DNA from: Macrosoma leucophasiata
Taxonomy: Eukaryota > Arthropoda > Insecta > Lepidoptera > Hedylidae
Direction: 5' to 3'
NCBI GenBank assembly: GCA_036365455.1
Contig: JAWQUS010000032.1
Coordinates: 12,222,001 to 12,286,000 of the forward strand
DNA length: 64,000 bases
Shown: one piece after another, positions 56,001 to 64,000 of the stretch
Numbering within the stretch: the first letter of the stretch is position 1
Layout: each line of letters opens with the position of its first letter
Program-made: the position numbers and the translations under genes
The notes under the pieces: generated by a model
What the model was told of the DNA's origin: nothing
Databases searched by the model: none
Seen by the model: only the letters and a program-made list of their open reading frames with translations

Positions 56001-57529
56001 ACGCTGGGCGTCGGCGTCGGGACGCTGAGCGTCGGGACGCTCGGCGTCGGGACGCTCGGCGTCGGGATGCTGGGCGTCGGGACGCTCGGCGTCGGGACGC
56101 TCGGCGTCGGGACGCTCGGCGTCGGGACGCTCGGCGTCGGGACGCTCGGCGTCGGGACGCTCGGCGTCGGGACGCTGAGCGTCGGGACGCTGAGCGTCGG
56201 GACGCTGGGCGTCGGGACGCTGGGCGTCGGGATGCTGGGCGTCGGGACGCTCGGCGTCGGGATGCTGGGCGTCGGGACGCTCGGCGTCGGGACGCTAGGC
56301 GTCGGGATGCTGGGCGTCGGGACGCTCGGCGTCGGGACGCTGGGCGTCGGGACGCTGGGCGTCGGGACGATCGGCGTCGGGACGATCGGCGTCGGGTCGC
56401 TCGGCGTCGGGACGCTCGGCGTCGGGACGCTCGGCGTCGGGACGCTCGGCGTCGGGATGCTGGGCGTCGGGACGCTCGGCGTCGGGACGCTCGACTTAGG
56501 GACACTGGGCGTCGGGACGCTGAGCGTCGGGACGCTGGGCGTCGGGACGCTGGGCGTCGGGATGCTGGGCGTCGGGACGCTCGGCGTCGGGACGCTGGGC
56601 GTCGGGACGCTGGGCGTCGGGACGCTCGGCGTCGGGACGCTCGGCGTCGGGACGCTCGGCGTCGGGACGCTCGGCGTCGGGACGCTCGGCGTCGGGACGC
56701 TCGGCGTCGGGACGCTCGGCGTCGGGACGCTCGACTTAGGGACGCTCGGCGTCGGGACGCTCGGCGTCGGGACGCTCGGCGTCGGGACGCTCGACTTAGG
56801 GACACTGGGCGTCGGGACGCTTGGCGTCGGGACGCTGAGCGTCGGGACGCTGGGTGTCAGGACGCTGGGCGTCGGAATGCTGGGCGTCGGGACGCTAGGC
56901 GTCGGGACGCTGGGCGTCGGGACGCTGGGCGTCGGGACGCTGGGCGTCGGGACGTTAGGCGTCGGGACGCTCGGCGTCGGGACGCTGTGCGTCGGCACGC
57001 TCGGCGTCGGGACGCTGGGCGTAGGGACGCTGGGCGTCGGGACGCTCGGCGTCGGGACGCTCGGCGTCGGGACGCACGGCGTCGGGACGCTCGGCGTCGG
57101 GACGCTGGGCGCCGGGACGCTGGGCGTCGGGACGCTCGGCGTCGGGACGCTAGGCGTCGGGATTCTGGGCGTCGGGACGCTCGGCGTCGGGACGCTCGAC
57201 TTAGGGACACTGGGCGTCGGGACGCTTGGCGTCGGGGCGCTGAGCGTCGGGACGCTGGGCGTCAGGACGCTGGGCGTCGGGATGCTGGGCGTCGGGACGC
57301 TCGGCGTCGGGACGCTCGGCGTCGGGACGCTAGGCGTCGGGATGCTGGGCGTCGGGACGCTCGGCGTCGGGACGCTCGGCGTCGGGACGCTCGGCGTCGG
57401 GACGCTAGGCGTCGGGACGCTGGGCGTCGAGACACTGGGCGTCGGGACGTTAGGCGTCGGGACGCTCGGCGTCGGGACGCTCGGCGTCGGGTCGATCGGC
57501 GTCGGGACGCTCGGCGTCGGGACATTACC
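53040..57529. repeat. CpG-rich 15-bp minisatellite, about 300 units
   Basis: Tandem array of the unit CGGCGTCGGGACGCT with single-base variants (GCTCGGC, GCTGGGC, GCTGAGC, GATCGGC). Each unit carries GACGC-NNN-GCGTC, a 5-bp hairpin with a 3-base loop, and four CpGs, in otherwise AT-rich DNA. Because 15 is a multiple of three and the main unit has no stop in several frames, reading frames over 1,200 codons arise on both strands, including a VPTPS repeat on the minus strand. Occasional GACTTAGGG variants introduce stops in some frames. An extra six bases recur, as in GCGTCGGCGTCGGG. A longer period of 1,041 bp is visible from about 54951. Confidence 0.97.
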
Positions 57530-57579
57530 TTATATTATGCCGGGACGCTGCTATGCGGTATGCTTAACGTTTCTAACAG

Positions 57580-57790
57580 AGAATAAACCGACCAAGTGCG
57601 AGTCGAACTCGTGTAAAAAAATACGTTTACTGTATGGCCCCTTGGACCCCTTAATATTTTCATTTTCTTATTTTTAGTAATTAATTTTGTCTATATAGCG
57701 GTAACAGAAATATATAATTTGTGAAAATGTTAGCTTTGTAGCTATTACTATTTATGAGATAGGTACAGCCTGGTGACAGACAGACGGATG

Positions 57791-57821
<31 letters not shown>

Positions 57822-57900
57822 AGCGGAGAATTAGTAATCCGTAGAGTCCGTTTTTACCTTTTAGGTACGAAACCCCCTAAACGATAAAAGATAGATACAG
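57580..57900. repeat. Dispersed repeat remnant right of the minisatellite
   Basis: AAACCGACCAAGTGCGAGTCG and, after a run of CAGA units (57775-57825), CCGTTTTTACCTTTTAGGTACG. It resembles the repeat at 41935-42080. Its position suggests that the minisatellite grew inside or next to such an element. Confidence 0.5.
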
Positions 57901-57984
57901 AATAGTTAAAAATATTCGATATGATTCTTTAAATTGTCATAACTTTTTTATTTCTGAACCGATTGACACGAAACAAACACTAAT

Positions 57985-58120
57985 GGTGAGATTCACAAAC
58001 CGCACTACGACTTTACTTTGAGCAAAGTACGCCTTTGAACTGTCAAAACCCATACTAAACTGACAGTTCTAAGCATACTTTGCACAAAGTAAAGTCGTAG
58101 TGCGGTCTGTGAATCTCACC
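57985..58120. mobile_element. Hairpin MITE
   Basis: GGTGAGATTCACAAACCGCA plus CTACGACTTTACTTTG is inverted at 58085-58120. Total length is 136 bp. Arms pair nearly perfectly. Confidence 0.85.
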
Positions 58121-58187
58121 CTAAATGTTTATAGAAAAACTTACCACAATAAATCAGAAACTGTAAATCGGTAAAAAAAAAAAAAAT

Positions 58188-58352
58188 TCGTTAAACCTTG
58201 TCGGAGGCCTTTGGCGGGTTGGCCACTAACCCACCCACCTCCACCAATCCGAATTGGAGCAGCGTGGTGGAGTAAGCTCCAGGCCTCCCCCAAAAAAGGG
58301 AGAGACTCGTGCCCAGCAGTGGGACGTATAATGGGTTGCCATTATTATTTTA
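58188..58352 (+). mobile_element. 5'-truncated family A retroposon
   Basis: From CGTTAAACCTTGTCGGAGGC to CAGCAGTGGGACGTATAATG and an ATTATTATTTTATTATTA tail. Confidence 0.75.
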
Positions 58353-59132
58353 TTATTAAATAAAAATTACGTCTACAATTACTTTTGTTTGAGATTGTTA
58401 CCTAAAAAGAATAAAACGCGCACAATTTCGTTAGATAATTTATTATAAGTGAATCCAGAATCCAATAATAAAAAGTTTTTATGTTGATTCCATTGTTAAG
58501 CTATTCAATCTATTCATGCATGTTAAGTTACACTTAGGTATGTACAAAATATAGTCCTTGCAGTGAAATGAAACTAACTTCAAAACTTTTTGGTGTTTTA
58601 AGTTTGTACTAATATCTTAGGAAGACTCTTATTTTCACAGGAAATATTGAACAGATTTTGATAAATTACCCATTTATTAGTGACAAATATCTTGTAAAGT
58701 ATAATAAATATATTAGCTACTATAAAACAAAAATTGAGCGCGTACAATATTACAGGCGTTAGATGTAATTACGATTTAGCTCCTTTTTCACTGAAAGATC
58801 TTGAGCACTGAACAACAAAGTCAACAGAAAGGAGTCCGCTTTCTTTTTTACTTGGACATATTAGGTTGTTCGTCTCTAGTCGCCCAATTTCCGTGCGGGT
58901 TCAAGCCCCCCCTACCGACAGGCTTCGACCCCAAGTCGGTACGATGGTAGTGGATAAAACAGTGGTAGTTAACTGAATTTGTTTTTGCATGTTTATTTTT
59001 AAAAAGCTGCGGGTTCCATTCCTTATTAGACCAACAAAATTAAATTTGTAAATTACGTTTATAATACACTTGTAAGTTCAGAACCCTAACACAAGTTGCA
59101 CATTTTAATAACTTATTTAGTTTTAACGTAAT

Positions 59133-59451
59133 CAGGGGTGGATTTGATACGTTGCCTGCCCTAGGCCTATGAAAGAATGCCCCCCCCCCCCTCTCCCTGT
59201 GCTGTAAATCATAAAAAATTAGATAAACTATAGAAATTAAAATGAAAAAAAAAAAACGATAGTCAGTAAGTGATTTAATTAATTCTTCTAATAATCGTAA
59301 TTGCCATACATGAAAAGTTTTTCGCGAGGTGCTATATGGACACATTTTTTAGATTTTACACGTATGCGCGTGGACAACTACTTTAAAAAAACGACTAAAA
59401 TTTGCCGCCCTAGGCCCGGGCCTGCTCGGCCAATAGGGAAATCCGCCCCTG
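59133..59451. mobile_element. Short hAT-like MITE
   Basis: The ends CAGGGGTGGATTT and AAATCCGCCCCTG are inverted repeats. The flanking octamers AACGTAAT (59125-59132) and GACGTGAT (59452-59459) agree at six of eight bases, as expected for an aged hAT target duplication. It lies just beyond the 3' end of UFD1 and has no coding capacity. Confidence 0.7.
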
Positions 59452-59618
59452 GACGTGATAAAGTAACTTCTAGCAGGACTACTTGGTAACTCGAAATTCG
59501 GCCAGCCGATATCGAAACTAGTTCTAAAGGCACAGGTTCATAAAAACAATCATAGCGTGTCCAAACGATATTTTAAAATGCTTGCACGAGTAAAAAATCT
59601 ATAATTCATTTCTGTGTA

Positions 59619-61276
59619 TCAGTTCTTCGACTTGGCAGTGCGTAGAGTGAATCCTTCTCCCTTAAAGGCTTGGAATGGTTCTGAAGGGGTTTCCTCTTTG
59701 GCGCTCGAGGGTCGAGAGTTTCTGATGAATCGGAGAGTGCCGACAACAAAGTCGTAGTCAGGGATGCCGCGTACGTAGGGCTGTGAAAGTCGAAAACAAA
59801 ATAGTGAGATTCTATGACTATGTCTGACTGAATTTTGCATCACAATACGTCGTTACAGAATTCGACTGCGCAACTTACATACATATTTAGAAATGAAGAA
59901 AATATAATAAAGATAATATGCAAGCTTGTACAAAGTAACACGTACCTAAAGTGTGTAACCACAATTTATCCTCAAACTCGTACAACAAACAAAACATAAG
60001 CTTGTTAGACGTGTAGGGCGATGTCCCGCGCCCTAGGTATACGCGGCGAGTCGGGGGGAAGGGTAGAAACACGAAACCATAGGCCAGGGGTGGCCAACTT
60101 GTTTAGGCCCAAGATCGACTATTCACTGACGACAATCAGTATGTAGCGTCCACTACATTAAGGCGCCAACTAGTGGAACACAGACGAAACCACACAGTAC
60201 TTGTCTAGTACGATAGATGGCGTGCATTCGAATTACATCGCACCTACGAAGATTTCTCAAGAGTTGGCATATATACAACTTCCCAACGTCAATCGTTGGG
60301 CCCGCCAGGCGCTACCGCTCGCCTGGTCGGAGGATCCTCCCTTTTCGTCGGAGGAACACTTCCACTAGACCTGAGTCGATCACTCCTTCGTCGGGATTCT
60401 ATATTTTTTATATTTTTTATAGTAGCCATAGGGTGTATTACCGATGCAAAACAGTCTGTCATTTATTGCGGGGTGAAATATGTGCGACACACACTACAAA
60501 AATTGTCTATTACTACGAAACTCACACCTTGACTTTATCAAAATACAGAAACAATTTCACGCACACATTTGAACATCTAGGCGACAGGTATAGGCCCATT
60601 TGGGATTGTACTTTGACAGAGGGGAAAGCCTGCATATGGCTACTCCGGTGTTGCTCTTTGGGGAAAAAACACTTAAAATTCTTAGTAACTTCTTACATGG
60701 TAATATTAGTGTGAACATTGCGTATAAAAATCTGCCCTTAGCTTAGCAAAATCAGGTTTGTAGTTTGAAGTGGCTATCCTTAAAAAATCCAAAGTATGAG
60801 CGTCTGTCAAGCGAGAACGGTGTACCTATATTTTTTGTTTGTTTTATGTAGGAAAATGCTGCCACGATCGACTGTACTAATGGTCGCGATCGACCGGTTG
60901 GCCACCCCTGCCATAGGCGATGACGGCAGACAGACGGAACGCTACAGTCGATGATCTCTGACGTCTCGCTGCGCGCATACCTAAGGCGCGGTACAGCGGT
61001 TCTGGTCAAGCTATACCCACTGTGTAGGTGGCATTATAAGCTTCAAAATATTATACAAACCTGTCTAGACTGCGTGGCTTGTGTCTCCGATTCGCTCTCA
61101 CTGGTCAGTTTCTTCTTCTTGCCATCGAGTCGATTGCCTTCGCCGCTGAAGGCCACGAAGCCGCTGGGCTCGGGCATCATGGCGGCGGGGTCCTCCTCCA
61201 TCGCGGAGCCGGCCGTTCCCTCGCCCCTTGGTATGTGCTCCTCTTCTTTGTAGCCCACTGGCGGCGCAAACTCCAC
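59619..61276 (-). CDS. UFD1: UFD1, C-terminal 125 residues (partial, two last exons)
   Basis: Exons 61061-61276 (72 codons, acceptor CCATAG) and 59619-59780 (53 codons plus TGA) join in phase 0. The first begins VEFAPPVGYKEEE, matching the end of the UFD1 double-psi barrel region, then FVAFSGEGNRLDGKKKK, a p97/Cdc48-binding SHP box. The second has GIPDYDFVVGTLRFIRNSRP, the Npl4-binding segment, then a second SHP-like box FQAFKGEGFTLR. UFD1 pairs with NPL4 as the ubiquitin-handling cofactor of p97 in ER-associated degradation. The N-terminal exons are not recognisable in 61277-64000, so the gene probably continues beyond the window. A hAT-like element sits in the last intron. Confidence 0.93.
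60085..60910. mobile_element. Non-autonomous hAT-like element in the last UFD1 intron
   Basis: Terminal inverted repeats CAGGGGTGGCCAAC...TTGGCCACCCCTG are flanked by a perfect 8-bp duplication CCATAGGC (60077-60084 and 60911-60918). No transposase frame is visible in the 826 bp. It contains a copy of another repeat family (60415-60660) related to 30070-30362 and 61672-61950. Confidence 0.9.
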
Positions 61277-63133
61277 CTATGGATCATTGGTATCTGGTGA
61301 TACTCTGGTAACAAGTTGTCGCAGAAAGGAGATGGTTCAAAGTTCTATGGGACTTGGGCCACTACTTGTGCATATAAGGGTAACAGGGAAATGAACCCAA
61401 TAAACTAATACGAACATTCTTTTTTGTAAATTATTTGTATATTTTTAGCACAAGATTTATTTAAAAAATGCTTGACGTTTCTTAAACACTGAATTGTCAA
61501 TGTCAGGTGACATGACAATTAATCTGAGGTTTATTAATCGGAATATCGATTTTTCGCGGCAAGAATCGATTATTTTAATCGATCCGTAGTACAAGATCAC
61601 GTCAGTAAATCGATAATTCACCCTAGAGAATCGAGGTTTGATCTTTTTGTTTCTATAACAACCATACAAACCACCGGCCGCGGCGTACTGGAGGGGAGTA
61701 GCCATAGCGTTTATTACCGATGCAAAACAGTCTGTCATTTTTTGCGGGGAGAAATGCGTGCGACACACACGCACACTACAAAAATCGTCTATTACTACGA
61801 AACTCACACCTTGACTTTAACAATATACAGAAACAATTTCACGCAAACATTTAAACATATAGGCGAAAGGTATAGGCCCATTTGGCTTGTACTTTGACAG
61901 ATGGGAAAGCCTGCATATGCCTACTCCCCTCTGGTGTTGCTCTATGATACAAACAGTACAATGTAGATATAAATTAACACAAATACAGTGAAAAATTACA
62001 TACCTACTACAACTTCGTGTTACACAATACATATAGATATTATGATATATTATATGCAACGAAGGTGAAAGACCAGCATGCAGTTCACATGGATGTAAGT
62101 GATGAATGCAGCCTACACCCATCTACAAAAATACCAAGAGGTCAAAATATAAAAACAGATCGATTAATCGGACATCGATTTTTCCCTCGCTGATCTGACC
62201 GTGGATCGATTTATGACACTTCGATTCGTATCGATTCAAAAATTGATCAGAAAGCATCGCGACATCTCTAATGACAAGATCGATGCCGTTTTTCGTTCTG
62301 AAATAATCGCATTTTACAGTATTTTTGTTTTTGTTGAGCATTTAGCTCAGTTTAAATATTTTTTACTTAAAAGCTGTAGGTACATTTACTGTAGTACTCT
62401 GCTCTGTAAACGTCAACGTATCCCTTTATTATTTAACCATTTATATGTTCATGAGTACCGTGCCGTTTGATTCGATTTTTGAACGAACGTATACATTGTC
62501 ATTCAAGACGCCGCCATGTCGTTGTAGTATATCAATTATATGGCAATATTTCAAAACTATTTTATTTTCGTACAAAGCGATCTAGACAAAAAATTACAAA
62601 TTATTATTTTTCCTGAAATCAAGATATTTTTCTCCTTTTTTTGGTACATGCACAAGCTATATCCCAAATTGAAACATCTCCTTTCCAACTCTATAAAAAG
62701 GCTTGGAATGATTTAACGCAATCATAAACCACGAAATATACAACGTGTAACAGGATTGAATGTACAACCCGAAACTAGATAGTTCAGAATCGATAACCAA
62801 ACCGATTTTAGGCATTTTTGGTATAGGTAACATTTTGTCCCAAAATTAATCACAATTAAGGAAATTATGGTCACCCATTTGTTGAACAGTCAATAGAAAC
62901 AAAACTGAGATTAACATCATCCAAAATAAAATGCTAGTCTCAACAAGTTTATTAGAACTCGTTGAGACGTGCATTTTATTATTAATAATAATATAAGAAA
63001 ATAAAATAGTGAAAATGAATTTTATTACTAGCGAGTGATAAATAGGGGTACGCAGATTACGCTACATCACATTGCCACAGAGTACGTGTGTGAGTTGGTT
63101 TGTGTTTTATGTACGGTCGTAAGTAGAGGTAGC
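61277..63133. other. Region right of the last UFD1 exons; no further exon recognised
   Basis: Holds the element at 61672, a minus-orientation family B fragment (62066-62160) and TCGAT-rich stretches at 61540-61620 and 62160-62290. It should be UFD1 intron if the gene continues rightwards. No exon matching the UFD1 barrel domain was found on the minus strand. Confidence 0.4.
61672..61950. mobile_element. Copy of the 30070-30362 element family
   Basis: CCACCGGCCGCGGCG, TATTACCGATGCAAAACAGT, CGAAACTCACACCTTGACTT and GGTGTTGCTCTATGAT follow the 30070 copy. The first ~12 bases of the left end are missing. ATACAAA occurs on both sides. Confidence 0.7.
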
Positions 63134-63145
63134 GTTAGTATGCAT

Positions 63146-63917
63146 CCCCCCCGAGGGTATCCGCCTTGTCGTGGCGGGGGGGCTCAGTACCCGATGGTTG
63201 GCCTCACACCGGAGAAGCCAAGAGGAACCCAGAGAGGGAGCGGCGTTTGGCGTGGCTCTGCCCGCCACTCGCTGCTGTGGTGAGGAGACGGCTGGGGAAG
63301 AGGTGTACGGGTAGGTGGTTGGCCCTGCACGCTATCCCCAGCTGCCTAGCGGTTGTCCCGCCGTAAGATGGGGACGTGGTGGGGAGGCGGCTGGGGAAGA
63401 GGTGTACGGGTGTGTCGTTGCCCTGCACCCTATCCCCAGCCGCCTAGCGGTGGTCCCGCCGTAAGATAGGGACGTGGTGGGGCCGCGGGGGGGTGGTTGA
63501 AGGTCGGTTCATCTCTGACACTCCCGCTCCCCCGGGGCCGGACTATGTGCCCCTGGACTTCTCCACCCGGGCGTCTTGGGACGCCTGGCGTTGTGAGTGG
63601 TCGGGGCAGGGACCTTCGGGCGCCGGACTAGGGGATGTCCGTCGCCCGAATGGAGAGGTTCCGGGCTGGCTGGCGTGCAGGTGTTCCGCACGCCACTAGT
63701 GTTGGTTGGTGCCGAAAGGCTCCGAGTAGGGCTCGGCAACGAGCAGCCGCCGGTGGGGTCGCGGATGTGTGCGATAGCGTTCCCGTGACCCCGCCAGTGA
63801 TGGCGGACGAGTCGGAACACCCAGGGGTTTTTAGTGGGTAGACGGATGCCTTTCCCGGAGTCCCACATACCCACCCCTTTCCCCAATGGTGGGTATGCGT
63901 AACGCATAAAAAAAAGG
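63146..63917 (+). mobile_element. Short GC-rich retroposon with A-rich tail and 12-bp target duplication
   Basis: The 772-bp segment is flanked by the perfect direct repeat GTTAGTATGCAT (63134-63145 and 63918-63929), begins with a C-run and GGGTATCCGCC, and ends ATAAAAAAAAGG. Both ends look original, so it is a short or internally deleted non-LTR element. It contains two tandem copies of a unit of about 99 bp (from about 63291 and 63391) with GGCTGGGGAAGAGGTGTACG. Short open frames on both strands are not convincing proteins. Confidence 0.8.
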
Positions 63918-64000
63918 GTTAGTATGCATAGGACGTGCATACTGTTCGTACAAATTGAGGACAACTTGTTTCTTAAATAAATAATATTAAATACTTAAAC

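Noticed and set aside
53015..56998. A 1,327-codon minus-strand open frame of VPTPS repeats, and two plus-strand frames over 1,200 codons
   Set aside because: They are products of a 15-bp tandem repeat that keeps phase and lacks stops. No start context, splice signal or conserved domain supports a gene; comparable frames exist on both strands.
58870..58935. tRNA-like GCGGGTTCAAGCCCC motif
   Set aside because: Only a B-box-like T arm is visible; no A box, acceptor stem or SINE family match could be made.
63166..63964. Several overlapping open frames in the GC-rich right end
   Set aside because: High GC gives chance open frames. No conserved motif was seen, and the segment is bracketed as one retroposon by a target duplication.
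61277..64000. Upstream UFD1 exons in the right end
   Set aside because: No minus-strand segment matching the barrel-domain sequence with proper splice sites was found, so the gene is reported as partial.

Overview
This 64-kb window is nuclear DNA of an insect, almost certainly a moth or butterfly (Lepidoptera). The DNA is AT-rich, the genes have small GT-AG-spliced exons, and the intergenic and intronic space is packed with MITEs, hAT-like elements and non-LTR retroposon fragments of lepidopteran type. No bacterial-style operons, CRISPR arrays or viral genes were seen. All identifications come from reading translations and splice phases by eye; no database was searched.

Seven conserved protein genes can be assembled, and the five multi-exon ones read through with matching splice phases. 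Left to right: an ERp29/Windbeutel-type ER chaperone ending in KDEL (+, 3438-4755); Ran-binding protein 1 (-, 8930-13788); the CUL3 adaptor LZTR1 with kelch, BTB and BACK domains (+, 15 coding exons, 16198-36555, 795 aa); the small cytochrome bc1 subunit UQCR10/QCR9 (-, 38920-41241); Rab35 (-, 45117-49208); Arp2/3 subunit ARPC4 (+, single exon, 50020-50526); and the C-terminal two exons of UFD1 (-, 59619-61276), which continues past the right edge or is not recognisable further right. RanBP1/LZTR1 and Rab35/ARPC4 are divergent pairs. These are unrelated housekeeping genes and do not form a pathway, but from memory most of their human orthologues lie on 22q11-q12 or 12q24, suggesting old conserved linkage.

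Region by region: 1-3.2 kb is nested retroposon debris. 4.8-8.9 kb is AT-rich intergenic DNA with MITEs. 10-13.5 kb (RanBP1 intron 2) holds a hAT-like element with an 8-bp target duplication and a ~375-bp internal inverted duplication. 14-36.5 kb is LZTR1 and its repeat-rich introns. 41-45 kb is AT-rich. 53.04-57.53 kb is a CpG-rich 15-bp minisatellite of about 300 units, with long but probably meaningless open frames on both strands. 57.5-64 kb contains two more hAT-like elements and a short poly(A)-tailed retroposon with a 12-bp target duplication.

The most unusual signal is that four different exons (RanBP1 exon 3; LZTR1 exons 6, 7 and 11) each have two decayed extra copies in the adjoining intron, so each is present as one intact plus two broken copies. 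A second notable signal is an exact CCAAT-N9-CCACG ER-stress element upstream of the ER chaperone gene.
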